Positions 1 through 10,628 of a DNA stretch of 37,402 bases are shown here, piece after piece. Source of the DNA: Haplomitrium mnioides. Taxonomy: Eukaryota > Marchantiophyta > Haplomitriopsida > Calobryales. A program made the position numbers and the translations under genes. Location of the stretch: NCBI GenBank assembly GCA_049999725.1, contig JBNGIS010032394.1, positions 1 through 37,402 on the forward strand, given 5' to 3'. Below the pieces are notes generated by a model. The model ran no database searches and was not told where the DNA came from. It saw only the letters and a list, made by a program, of their open reading frames with translations. Positions within the stretch are counted from its first letter, which is position 1, and each line of letters starts with the position of its first letter.

Positions 1-1240
1 GAGAGCTTCAATCGATTGTTGGGCCTACCTTGTCAAAAGTGTGAATAGAAAGCTTTGCTTAATAAGCACAAAGGCTAGGTGGAAATCTTTGTTTGAGATC
101 TTCGTGATTTGCCAAGGCAATCGCTCAAGGTGAAATTATTTAAATTCAAAAGCGCTTTCATAGCTATTTGAGAGGAAGAAGAAGAGGTAAGAATATTCAA
201 AGCAGATAGCTCTAAGTTATATATTCTACCATAGCAGAAGTAGAATTCTCAAAGAGTGCACGAGATAAAAGAAGGCATACAATTGTTAGCGTTAGAAGGA
301 GAGAGATTGTGAGTGTAGAGAGGAGAGAATGAGGAAATTTTGAAGTGGCAAAAGTGGTATTCCAAAGTTTTCTATTGGACACGTGTCAAGCTCTGGTGAG
401 TTGCAGAAGTAAGTGCAGGAAGGGAAGAGTAGAAAATGAAATATCGGAATTGGAAGGATTTTTTGTCGAAGCAGTCTGATGAGGGGCATTGGGTTGATGG
501 TCAAGTTCTCTCAATGAAAATTTTGGCGTCGGACAATGGAACATCAAGGTCCGTTCTGATTGGTGATTGGTTGAAAATTGTTAGGTGACGTCAACTAAGG
601 TGTTTGATAGCGGACAATCAATGAAGCAAATAACTCAAAGGTCAACAAGACGTTGAAACTTTCAGTTTGAAAACGGCGTCAAACGGTAGTAGAAATGTTG
701 TTAATTGCCAATTTGGTGGGTTTTCAAATTGATCCAACCCATCTTTTTAAAAATGGTGTGAAGGTTTTGTATGATCAATAAGAGAATTATGAGAGCTGAT
801 CTTTGGGAGCTAAAATTCGATTTGGGAAGAAATGTTTCTGCTCTATCTGGAAGTGAAGGTTTTGGTGAGAAAAAGTGTTCATTTGATATAGAAATTCACC
901 TCCTTGACTAGAAGAACTTAGAAAAAGAGGTGAACTATGTGTTTCGGGATTCGCCCTGCTACTACATGAGAGTTTTGGCACCCATGTCAGGGAGGTGATA
1001 AATTATGTGAGGAAGACACTTGTAAAGCTCACCAATTAGTATTGGTAATGAATTTAAGTATGAAGAATTGAGACCAAGGAAAGAAAGAGATCTGGATAAT
1101 TGGTTGTTGTGGACATTGACAAAGATTGTGACTATAACTAAGAGAGGAAGAGATTATAAGAATGCCTTGCTTCTGATCCATTTTCTTGCAGATCTCAAAA
1201 ACTAATTTTAAACATCGACTTTGGTGGATACTAGTTTGGG
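1..1240 (+). other. Probable leader or LTR-proximal part of gypsy I
   Basis: No coding region is recognised. The sequence is purine-rich with many short stop-broken frames. Its position before gag suggests a 5' untranslated leader, possibly with the end of an LTR. I found no primer-binding site or second LTR copy to confirm this. Confidence 0.3.
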
Positions 1241-3430
1241 TGTTGAGGAGTATTTGGAGAATTCAATCAGACTTTACGAGTTTTATTATTTTCCAGTTGA
1301 TCCAATTCTAGAAGAGGAACTCAAATGGAGAAATTGGGATATGCTTGAAGATGTCAAGTTGATTTGGAATTAAGTGGATATGCCAGGATGAGTTAAATAA
1401 ATGGAGTTGGTTTCTGTTTGTCATTTTATTCAAACTCAAAAATATTACAAAGATTATCCAAGATTCCAAGAGTTAATTGAGGATTTGTAGAATTATTGTC
1501 AATTGAATGAGTTAGTTGACATAAGTGACGGGATTGACAAATATTTGGATGATATTCTGGGGTATATGGATTGGATTGGTCAGCCATATCATTTCCAAGG
1601 TAGTATTCAAGAAGTTCAACCAAAGGATTAAAGGTGAGATTAATCTACAAAGTTGTTGAAAGATTGGAGGTTAGAGATGAGTACACAAGTTTTGCAAAGA
1701 GGGGGAAAGATCTTAGCTTATGTCTAGACCGCCTTGAGATAACAACACCTCAATCAACCAAAGTCAACAAAAAATATATGAGAGGCAAAGAAGAAGAGAA
1801 ACGACCAGAATTACATGGTTTAAGGCTCAAAGAGATTTGCAATTTCTAGTTCCACTGCATTCTCATGCTCTTTCACCAATTCATCTCCATTCACCTGCAT
1901 TGTCCCCAAAACACATTCAAATCTTTGAAGAGATTGAGTTTGAACAAGAAAAAAGTAGTCAATCCAAAGCGAGTGAAGAAATTCGAGAGATTGAGTCAAA
2001 AAAAGAACCATAGGTTCAGAGAGAAATTCATGTACCAAATTTTTCATCCTCTATCTCATCATCAAGTTCAAAAGATTCTATTCCATTTGGTTTGCCAGAC
2101 GGAGCTAGAGGAGCAACTCCAATTTTTGCAGTTTCTATTCCAATTGCAACTCTAATCAAAACATGATTGAGATATATGAGTTTCAGTGGAAATAGAGGAG
2201 GACATGTTGTGGATTCTTTAATGAATCAATTTGAGTTTGTATCAACAGCCAGTGGAGAAAATGCATAGGCTAATCGATTGAGAATTCTGCTTGGATTACT
2301 TTAACATCTTGCTGAAAAGTGGTACACTTCCTTGGACGCAGCGTCTAAAACTACATATCCTTTATTGAAAGCAATTTTATTGGAGCATTTTTTAGATACA
2401 AGATATGAATAAAGAGTGATGACGGACTTACTACAGTTTAAGTGGACAAAGCATATGGCTTTGAAGAATGATACTCGAGTAGTAAAGCAGCTTGGTTCTA
2501 ATTTGGATCCTTACTCAAGAGCGTGATTTATGATTGAAACATATATCAAAAGGATTGGCACCATTGATGCAATGTTACTAACTTGAACAAAAGCCAACCA
2601 TATTTCAAAACGCAATTGATGTACCGGAGACATTTGAGCTTGCAAATAAAAATATTGAATCAAAAGCTGGAACTTCTATTGTTCTAGTAAGTAAGGCCAA
2701 GAAGCAGATGGAAGATTATGAGGAAGAACTACGTTGGGAAAAGTAGGGCTTCTAGTTTGAAGACTCTCAAGTTAGTTGTGGCAAATCAAGGAAAGAAACT
2801 TTTGCAGTTGAAGATCCGATTGGCTACGCCAAAGGGTAAGAGACCTTCAACAACTAAATGACAAAACGTTTACTGTACAGATTGTGTGAGAGAAGAACAT
2901 ACTGCAGCTGAATGTTGATTAGATGCAAAAAATATGTACAATGCCATAATTTCAATATCTGGAAGATAATTTAATTCTTGCGTATCTGAACTATATAAAG
3001 TTGGTTTATTCATTTATTGGACCAGATGGGACTCAATAGTATTCTAATCAACCACCAACATCAAGAGTTCCTAGAACGGTGCTTCAGCCAGTTTAACCAA
3101 CTTGTCCAAGGAAATTGCTATCTTCAATTGTGGAGATTCGAATCACTTTGCAAATTCATGCCCACATCCAAAGTCGTAGGTTGGAAACATCCCTATGTGT
3201 GGAAATTGTAAAGAAAGAGGTTATACAAGAGCTAATTGTCCAAAACCAATTCAACCCTCTCAACTTGCGGGTTGACATAGTCAAATTCCAAAGGAAGACG
3301 AGATCAATGTCATGCAAATTGTAGAAGCATTTGACTATGAATATCAAGTTTATCAAGTAAAAACCCGTAGTGCTTCAAAAAAGAAGGCCTTAGAAAAGAA
3401 ACAGACATCTAAGAACTTGCCTCCAAAAAA
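1240..3430 (+). pseudogene. gag pseudogene of gypsy I
   Basis: This is a structural Gag relic. Around 2040-2160 a serine-rich stretch is readable (FSSSISSSSSK). From 2280 to 2560 there is a typical gypsy capsid segment (AEKWYTSLDAASKTTYPLLK, then LLEHFLDTRYE). Two zinc knuckles follow in one frame. The first, near 3120-3161 (FNCGDSNHFANSC), has lost its first cysteine to isoleucine. The second, at 3198-3239 (CGNCKERGYTRANC), has tyrosine where the zinc-binding histidine belongs. Several stops and at least one frameshift separate the capsid and knuckle frames. Gag packages element RNA into particles; this copy cannot be functional. Confidence 0.82.
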
Positions 3431-3689
3431 TCTTAAACATTCTTCTACATGACTAAATGAAGCTTTGAAAGATTAAGACTATGATCAAAATAGTCCCAAA
3501 CTTTTTTGCCAAAGCAAAGCATGATGTATCAAAAAACATTTGATCAAAACTCCAAAATGGAGGTCGTCAAGCTAGTATTATATTTGAAGAATTGTGGAGA
3601 GTAATTTTCAGTCAAAGAAGGAGATTTGAAGATTAGCAGCGAGACGTATGCAAAAACCAGTGATGCTTATAGTTCATGTTCAAAACACA

Positions 3690-4190
3690 GAAGTTCAAGA
3701 TGGCATAGAAGCTCCAAAAGTTGATGTTGAAATTGTTCGATGTGTTATTCAATGAGTACTTGTTGATGGTAGATCTGATGTGAACATTATGATTGAGAAA
3801 ACGATGATTGATTTCAAAGTCAAAGGACTTAAGCCCACTTGTAAGATTATTTGAATGCCAGAATAGACACGAGTAGCACCAATCGAGACATTGAAGTAGG
3901 TTTTGACAATTATTGGCAAAGCCACTTTTTGATTGGATTATGTGGTAATTAAGCTACCAATGACATGCTCATGTATGCCATTGTTGGAAAAACCTTGGCT
4001 ATACAAAGCTGGAGTGACTATGGATTGGAAGAAAAAGAAAATGATGTTTGGTCATAGTTATCAAATCACTTTGCCATTGATTAGGGAGGTTTATCAAAGA
4101 GAAACAATAAGAGAGATGTTTGGATGCACTTTAGATTGGTCATCAGGAGTGAAGACTGAGCAACAAAAGATTATTGTTGGCTTCTAATGG
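3690..4190 (+). pseudogene. Retropepsin (aspartic protease) pseudogene of gypsy I
   Basis: This would be the protease that processes Gag-Pol. The active-site region reads LVDGRSDVNIM, with the aspartate at 3765-3767. The expected D-S/T-G triad has become D-G-R, so it is catalytically dead. Downstream, MPLLEKPWLYKAGVTMDWKK around 3975-4040 matches the conserved C-terminal protease region of plant gypsy elements, where LGRPWLY is usual. In-frame stops occur near 3754, 3855 and 3930. It lies in the same frame as the second zinc knuckle and the pre-RT segment. Confidence 0.8.
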
Positions 4191-4298
4191 TTGCAAGATG
4201 AGGTGATTGAAGAAATCTAAAGTGGACCCCATCTAAAAGCGATAGAGTAGGAACATCCAAGGAAGATCAATGGACTAAAAATCCAATGTCAAAATGTT

Positions 4299-4705
4299 GT
4301 GATGATTGATGACTTACCATCAAGAGTAGATGATACAATTGAAGGCCCTAGTGTGGTTGCCGTTCTTCCACCACCTCTTGCTGAGTTGGTTGTTGTTCGA
4401 AAAGGATTTTCTAAGGAAGATGAAGTTCAGATGGTGGATACTGGAATAGAGTTTGATTCAAAAGTTTCGAAGATTTCAAATAAGAGGATTGGAGCTACCT
4501 TGAAATTGTATAAAGAGCTACTATTTGAATATCAAGATCTTTTTGCATGGACTTACAAGGACTTGATAGAAGTGGCATCTAACTTTTGTAACATCAGATC
4601 CAGTTACAAAGACAACATTGATTGAATTTGAATTTCTCTTTTAAAGTGAAGGAAGAGATTTAGAAGTTGATTGAAGCAAGTGTGCAAGGAGTTACCAATA
4701 GCAAA
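4299..4705 (+). pseudogene. Protease-RT linker and extreme start of RT, gypsy I
   Basis: This open stretch encodes an acidic linker. It is followed by KLYKELLFEYQDLFAWTYKD, the conserved segment just before gypsy reverse transcriptase, where Y-x-D-V/L-F-A-W is typical. A frameshifted remnant (KVKEEI, stop, KLIEASV) at about 4645-4690 corresponds to the first RT residues. Nothing of the RT palm follows. The break at about 4700 is the junction with copy A of the two-gene element. Confidence 0.8.
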
Positions 4706-5460
4706 AACAAATCATTTGTGTGTCAAGAATCTCTTAAGCACAACCAATCTAAGTCTTAACAATATATGGATTTTGAGAAGTCTTAGGTTATGATTCAAAG
4801 AAATGAGTCTAATATGCAAAGAGTCTTTGACATGCAATAGGGTACAAAAAACATGACAAATTCTTTGCAAGAAAAGGGTTCCAACTAACAATAACAAACC
4901 CAATACCCGCATAGAGTCACAAACAAAAGTAACAATTTGCAAGATCGCTTAAACTCTATGCACGCATCGGGTTCCAACCAACAACAACAAACCCTTTACA
5001 TGCAAAGCTTGCTTTGACTCTATGCATGCATAGGGTTTCAACCAACAATAACAAACAATTTGCACTCATAGTGTTAAGAACAACAATAATGATTGCTAAG
5101 ATTACTTTAACTCTAAGCACACACAGGGTCAAAAACAACAATAACAATTCTTAAGGCTGCTTAGACTCTAAGTGCGATTAGGGTTCCAAACATCAATAAC
5201 AAACCCTTTGCAAGCATAGAGTTAAGAACAAGAATAGTGACTCCCAAACTCGATTAGACTTTATGCTCACATTAGGTTCTAATCAACATTAACAAATCTC
5301 TATACGCACAATGTTACAAACCACCATAACTATTTCTAAGCTCACTTAGACTCCATTCATACATAAGATTCCAAGCAATAAAAACAAACTATATACATGA
5401 ATAAGGTTTCAAAAAACAATAACAATCCATTTTTTTTCTTTGACTTTGCTCATGAGAATT
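4706..5460 (-). repeat. Degenerate repeat block A1 (CTATGC-rich, about 55-70 bp spacing)
   Basis: About a dozen degenerate units are present. In minus orientation each reads roughly TTGTTATTGTTGGTTGGAAC, then CCTATGCATGCATAGAGTC, then AAGCAAGCTT. A perfect 14-bp palindrome CTATGCATGCATAG lies at 5020-5033. The block directly follows, in gene direction, the recognisable N-terminal coding part of the DDE-like gene. In copy B a related block sits between the N-terminal and catalytic parts of that gene, so it is probably intronic. Short ORFs rich in L/V/I here are by-products of the repeats. Confidence 0.7.
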
Positions 5461-5477
5461 AAGTGAATACTACTTGA

Positions 5478-7000
5478 CTAAAATATATTAAGTGAACTAA
5501 ATTCAAAAACATTTACTAGATAAAGAAATAGAAAACACATTGTAATAATCTTAGATTGCAAAATCCAAAATATTTTTATACCTTTTTCATACTTCAAAAT
5601 GGATCTCTCCCGCACTGATTTAATTTTTTTGCACGTTTTACAAACAACAAATCTATTGTGTTTAGAAATTTTGATGTTTGGAAAGTGCATTCTCTAATGC
5701 TTTGTAAAACCAAAGAAGTTAATAATGCAATTTAGATCTTTCTCTTTCAAATAGGCTGTGTAATAATCATATGCTTCTCATTTGGTTCAATTGTCGAGCA
5801 ATTATATATTTTGGGAGTTTTCATTATACTATAATGTTATCAAAAACATTGTCTATCTATTCACGCATAAATACCTCTAGGATTTGCATTTCTTAGTTCT
5901 TGTATCCTTTGTATTCTACCATTTTCTAGAGATAGTATTAAATTGAATGCTTTTCTGTATACAATAGCACCACCAGAAAAAAGTAAATCAATTGACAAGG
6001 TTTGAATCTTTTCTTGGTATTCTCTATTGTAATGTGATGTCTCGATTCTTCATGGTTTACTACAAGTATGTTTCTTTGAAAGTTTGAATAAAATCTATCT
6101 TGCATAATAACACATAATTATTTTGACAATATGAAATTCTTCTCAACTTCAAAATAGATTTTAGATCGAGTTTCTTCTCTATAAAACTCTCGTGATGATG
6201 GACTTTTGACAAAGAATTGTCACTTAAGGGATTTTTCCGTTTCAATTTTGGCCTAGATAAGAAGTCTTTTGTTTCATAGGTCGAGTTGGTCCGTATGCAA
6301 ATCCAATATTTGGAGACAAAGCATTATCTTCAAGATATTATGCATTATACAAGGTATATTTTGGTATCGGAGTATATTCATTGAATCTAGAAATACCATT
6401 TTGAGTTGTAGGAGAACTCGATCAAGCTCAAATAATATCCTCACCAAAAGCTTAAATATATGGGGACATTTTTATAGAATAATTAGAGCCCTTTGTGATA
6501 ATTCTAGAGAAATATTTGTTTAATTGGAAATCGTTGCATGAGTTGGCATCTGACCATTTGTTCAATTAGTTATTCTCTCTAGATGTCGCTCTTGTCACTT
6601 TTTTTTTTGTAGCTTGAGTTAAAGCAATAGTTCAATTGAACATTCCCAATGGTGACAACATATCAAAATCAAAATTGAATTGATGTTGTGATTCCATTCT
6701 TTGAGTCACATTGACAAACACAAACCTATCTTGAACTTCATCGTCTTCATCAATTGTTGACAAAGACACGTGAAAAGTATTCGCCAAATGATGATGTGAA
6801 TGCAAACAAGAAGTCAATTGGGTGCTATACTTTTGTTTGGGTTCTACTGAAAGAGCTCTAATTCTAGAGTAATGAAGTTTGGTTGGAGTATCAAAGCCCA
6901 TGCATGCATAATATCTGGTGTTCAAAAAACAAATTGACAAAGTACACTTTGAACGTTTGAGTTGCATATTGGGTCCCATACACGTATTAGAAATCACTCA
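5478..7000 (-). pseudogene. DDE-like transposase (DUF7869-type) pseudogene, N-terminal part, copy A
   Basis: Minus-strand fragments align in order with the same gene in copy B. An acidic N-terminus (STIDEDDEVQDRFVFVNVTQ, near 6700-6770) parallels the SLANDDDNVQDPNIFVQNTK stretch of copy B. At 6060-6245, HHHESFIEKKLDLKSILKLR is followed by SYCQNNYVLLCKIDF. Around 5590-5690, HFPNIKISKHNRFVVCKTCK carries the paired cysteines. To my recollection, large eukaryotic proteins of the DUF7869 group have this cysteine-rich N-terminal layout before a DDE-like core. The catalytic core is absent here. There are multiple stops and frameshifts. Confidence 0.62.
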
Positions 7001-8094
7001 TGATTCCTATGCTCGTAGAAGGTTCACTTCTTGATCCTATGTAGCTACATGGTTCACTCACATGACCATCATATATCAAGATATTTTGTTATATAATGGG
7101 TGAGTTTCTACCCAATGTACTTGCCATCACACTTGATACAATTTGTTTACCAATATTTTTGTCTTCAAGATAACTATTTCAAATAAAATCACCTTGTTGT
7201 TAAGTAGTGAAACTTTTATGAGAACTCAAATCTTGAAATTCCATTTGTTTTTTTGCATCGTATCACTCTTACCATTTGAAATGCGATAAAACACAAAATA
7301 ATGAAAACTTCTTAGAGATAAAGAACAAATAAAAACCAAAAAGATATATATCCTCAATGCTTTATATACTAATTTTTTTCACCAAATAAAATGACATGAC
7401 AAAAGCAACACAAATGACTTTTGTGGGGAGAAAACTAATTTGTAGTTTTCAAATATAAAAGAAACCATGATAGAGAGTTTGTTTTTCCATTGTTGCAATC
7501 AAGCTTGTCGTATTTTTTTTATGAGTGACTTTGCAAATCCTTATCATTTGGCTATATTTTCCCTCTCAATTTCACACAAAACTTTGTGGTACATTCTTTA
7601 TCTTACATTTCAAAATCTTCAATTTCTGAGAGTAATAAAGATGGGAGCATGGACATCGATCTTAAAGCCTACCTAGGCTTTTACCACATCATTTCTTGGA
7701 CATTATCAAACTTCTTGAATTAGCAAAATTGTGTCATGAATAGCTAATTTTATATGGACAAATAAATGTCCAAGAAGTCCACTTGTACTTTTTTGTTGCA
7801 AGGGTGAGAAATACAATTACAGTTGGCTCGTGCAAGTCCCAATGGTGCGCGAGAGAAGCAGAACCCATATTAGGATTGTAGTGACAAGTGAGAAAGGCAT
7901 TGGATTGTACAAAGCCTCCTCAAGGAAATTCGTAATCAAAGAAGTAAGAGGCAGTGAGACCTTAACTAGGAACCTTCTCAAGGCATATAAGAACCAAGAG
8001 GTAGGCCTAGCATTCTCTTACTCTTACTTTTTTTTTTGTATGTTAAAGTCCGTGCACATAGATACCTTGAAGCCTTACACGTATGTACTCCATA
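7001..8094. other. Intergenic region between divergent genes, copy A
   Basis: This region lies between the minus-strand transposase start and the plus-strand methyltransferase. A plus-strand open frame at 7830-8020 (starting MQVPMVRERSRTH, ending KAYKNQE) is followed by a GTAGGC splice-donor-like sequence and then the palindromic repeats. It could be a 5' exon of the methyltransferase gene, but copy B has no clear counterpart. The remainder is AT-rich with no recognised coding sequence. A shared promoter is likely here by position only. Confidence 0.35.
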
Positions 8095-8545
8095 GTCCAA
8101 ACTTGAGAGGACCATAGAGTCTATGCATGCATGGATTGTGAAATCCAAGTGTGGAGGAGCTATGAAATCCATGTGCTTAGGAACTCCACAGTCCTCTTGA
8201 GCTTGGATTGTGGAGTCCAAGGGCGTATGGACTCCACAATCCTCTTGAGCTTGGACTATATCGTTCAAACACAAATAGACTAAAGCGTGCATATATTCCA
8301 AAGTTCATCCATGCCAAGACTCCACAGCCCATGCATGCATAAACTCCATAGTCTATGCACATTTGGACTCTATAATCAAGGCTTGAGAGGGCTGTATAGT
8401 CCACATGTGTATGGATTCCAAAGTTCCTCCATGCCTAGATTCTACAATCTATGAGCGCATGGGATGTTGAGTCTATGCTTGCTTGGACTTGGCAATCCAC
8501 ATGTGCGTACACTTTGGAGTTCTTGTGTGCAAGGGCTTTTGGGTC
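8095..8545. repeat. Palindromic repeat block A2 (GACTCCA-x-AGTCCA units)
   Basis: This is a dense array of degenerate units in which GACTCCA and TGGAGTC-like words alternate with ATGCATGC/ATGCGCAT-like words. Examples are CTATGCATGCATGG at 8110-8123 and CCATGCATGCATAAACTCC near 8330. Words recur every 30-60 bp on both strands, so many adjacent pairs can fold as short hairpins. The related block in copy B is at 28840-29155, in the same position between the divergent genes. ORFs crossing it are artefacts of repetition. Confidence 0.75.
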
Positions 8546-8832
8546 CTTGTTTGCTTAGCCATTGCTATCTTGATGTATTGCTCTTCTTTGCATTTGATGT
8601 TTAACGTTTCTTACATTTACATTTTATTTAATTTTTGGATGCACCAATTTCTTGCCAACTTTGTCACTGAATACCATGATTACAAACTCATTGAGAGAGA
8701 TTTCGTGAAGTTGGTCCTCTATTTGAAAATCATTAAAGTGAGGCATTGATTGTTACTTTTGCAATGCATTCCACACCTAAGTTTGTCAACCTTTAGCTTG
8801 GCTGCAACAATAGGACCTTATAGAACAACAAA

Positions 8833-10195
8833 ATGGACAACACCAAAGCAAGAAGGAGGCTCATTCAAAAAGAAGCCAAGTTAGCCAAAAAAAAAAGTCG
8901 ACTCAAACCTTGTCGCTTCTCGATGAGCCTCTTTCTTCACTTCAACCTCCCCCAAATGCAGCTGAAACAATTTCTTCTTTTTCATCTTTCAGTTGGTTAG
9001 AAGAGGAGCCTAAGGCTGAACCCCAGTCACAAGCATTGATTTCAAGAAAAAAGCAGGTTGGGCATAGGGAGAAAAGGACTTTTCAAGAAAGAGAGGAGGT
9101 TGATCCTAAAACCATTTATGAGGAAGATTAAAATAAGATTCGTGAAGTAGCAATACAAAGGTATAGGGTGAAGGAAGAGACCATCACAATTCATCTAGAG
9201 AACTTTAATTTCCTAAAACCTAGGATAGAGAACTAGGGACATTTTAAGAAAAATAATTTAAATGAAGATTTTGTGGAGCTACTTGCATAATGCATGCTTA
9301 TAAGGAAGTATGAACATTTATTTTTCATTATAGCAAGCAACGACAATTAGCAACATTTCTTATGGGTACAATCTTAAAGAATGCAAAAATGATAATTAGC
9401 GTTTTTTTCAAAGGATAACATTTATGATGTGGTGTCATCCTTTACGATGGTAACTACCTCATAATTTTGGTCTTTTGTTATATTTCATTCCTTTCACTAG
9501 TTCAGCATCATCATGGATGCATTTTTGAAGATTTGCTCTACAATTGATCATGTCATTTTTTTGGTGATGTTTTTCCTTAGTCTTTTTACAAAAAATGTTT
9601 ATCTTTATTGTTATTTCTAGCTTTTCTTTATTATTTTACAACATAGAAAAAAGTAATATCCATCATTTGGTGTTCTTAAAATCGTGCATGCCTACAAGTA
9701 CTAGAATGTGGTTCACTAGAAAAACAATAAGAAGCGCAACATGAGGATGTTCATTGTTTGAACCGACAAAATAGTTGGTTGATCCAACCAGATTAGATGA
9801 TTGGTTTTGAATTGTTCTATGGTTTCTGCCAAAATGAAGCACCCATGAGATGACTTTACTGTGAATGCTTATCAAAAGCCCCAAACATTGTATGGTTTTT
9901 TCATAGATCATTTATCGCTAGAGTAAGATTGGATGTTAGACCTTTGCTTTGAGTTTGGTTCAAGTTTAGTGTATGCCTTAAACGTTTTGAGGAATTGTAT
10001 CTTCATGGAGTATGATCAACAACAATCAATCTATATTCCACAAGGTGTTTTGGCCATGGTTTATTTGCCATCATATGTTACAATAGAGCATGTTGGTTCT
10101 AGTACAACACATGTATTAGAAGATTTTGTAGCCATATCTAGGATTAGAAATTTACGACTTGATTTATCATCAAATTTGGATGTTGAGGCTTCTTA
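8833..10195 (+). pseudogene. DNA amino-methyltransferase-like gene, copy A
   Basis: The ATG at 8833 begins a lysine/arginine-rich N-terminus that resembles the start of copy B. A -1/+1 shift leads to MSLLDEPLSSLQPPPNA at 8910. The conserved middle appears at about 9400-9480 as FFSKDNIYDVVSSF, then FWSFVIFHSF. A T-rich stretch at about 9570-9653 interrupts homology and is probably an intron. The C-terminal part at 9933-10195 is open. It holds the SAM-binding loop as DLCFEFGS (9939-9962), then RNCIFMEYDQQQSIYIPQ, matching copies B and C. The loop has lost key glycines, so this copy is dead. The order (catalytic region, then QKP box, then SAM loop) is that of beta-class N6-A/N4-C methyltransferases. 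Confidence 0.68.
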
Positions 10196-10374
10196 GTCTA
10201 TAGTCATGAAGATAGCATAATATGTCATGAAGAGGACAAAGTGGACGAGGAAGCAACAAAATGATGTACAATTTTGAAGAAAAATTAATCATGAGTTTAT
10301 ACAATTTTGTTGAAGTCCATGTTGGTATGGACATTTGTGTTTGAATGAATAAGTTTTCTATAAAATAAAAAATA
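10196..10374 (+). other. 3' flank of copy A methyltransferase gene
   Basis: AT-rich tail after the stop codon, cut by the gypsy II LTR fragment. No feature is recognised beyond its position. Confidence 0.4.
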
Positions 10375-10617
10375 TGTCACAACATTCTATGTAGATTTCC
10401 ATTTTTAGACATTTTGAGTTTTTTGTCTTTTTGTGTCTTAGTATATAAAGCCATGTACTCTCATCGAAAGTTTATCTTTCAACGTCTTTTTCATTTATGA
10501 ACCAAAAGTAGAGTTGAGGTATTGCAGTTCTTAGAGAAGCGTGGATTCTTTGTGAGCAAAGGAACGCTGGTTCTGACATTGGAAGATCAACACAACAATT
10601 TTGGAATTTCTTTGATA
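10375..10617 (+). repeat. 5' LTR of gypsy II (5'-truncated)
   Basis: This segment matches 19506-19751 throughout, including the TATA box and the start region of the transcript. It lacks the first roughly 126 bp present in the 3' LTR (19380-19505). The 5' LTR therefore seems to have lost its U3 start at the junction with copy A. Alternatively the LTR itself begins at TGTCACAACATTC (10375). Confidence 0.75.
10442..10448 (+). promoter_or_regulatory. TATA box of gypsy II 5' LTR
   Basis: TATATAA lies in the context AGTATATAAAGCCATGTACTC and is conserved at the same place in the 3' LTR. Transcription would start about 25-35 bp downstream, near the ATCGAAAG hairpin. Confidence 0.6.
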
Positions 10618-10628
10618 AGGTATCACTC
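10618..10628 (+). other. Degenerate primer-binding site, gypsy II
   Basis: AAGGTATCACTC follows the LTR and resembles the plant initiator tRNA-Met primer site TGGTATCAGAGC. The resemblance is partial, so it is tentative. Confidence 0.45.

Larger units (their letters stand above)
1..4705 (+). mobile_element. Ty3/gypsy remnant I, 5' part
   Basis: Gag, zinc-knuckle, retropepsin and the segment just before reverse transcriptase occur in normal gypsy order on the plus strand. From about 3120 to 4625 the homology stays in one frame, broken only by stops. The element ends abruptly near 4700, within the first residues of RT, where the repeat-rich sequence of the two-gene element begins. No RT core, RNase H, integrase or 3' LTR of this copy is present. 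The left LTR is not recognisable; the first 1.2 kb may be leader or LTR. The long gag and the pre-RT text (EYQDLFAWTYKDL) are typical of plant gypsy elements. Confidence 0.85.
4706..10374. mobile_element. Two-gene transposon, copy A (truncated on both sides)
   Basis: This segment matches copy B (26390-30345) along most of its length in the same order and orientation: repeat block, minus-strand DDE-like gene 5' part, intergenic region with palindromic repeats, plus-strand methyltransferase gene. The left side stops inside the putative intron repeat block against gypsy I. The catalytic half of the transposase is therefore missing. The right side is cut 180 bp after the methyltransferase stop by gypsy II. 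It is interpreted as an old DNA transposon; no terminal inverted repeats survive in this copy. Confidence 0.65.

Noticed and set aside
3017-3324. Overlapping plus-strand ORFs in the gypsy I gag region
   Set aside because: They are in frames other than the one holding both zinc knuckles and show no domain.
4712-5147. Two minus-strand ORFs rich in leucine and valine, looking like membrane peptides
   Set aside because: They lie wholly in the degenerate repeat block; the hydrophobic text comes from repeated TTGTTATTGTT words, not from a conserved protein.
7978-8404. Minus-strand ORFs with repeated ALDYGVHT/SSLDYRVQ-like text, resembling a repeat protein
   Set aside because: The periodicity is that of palindromic repeat block A2, and the related block in copy B does not keep an open frame.
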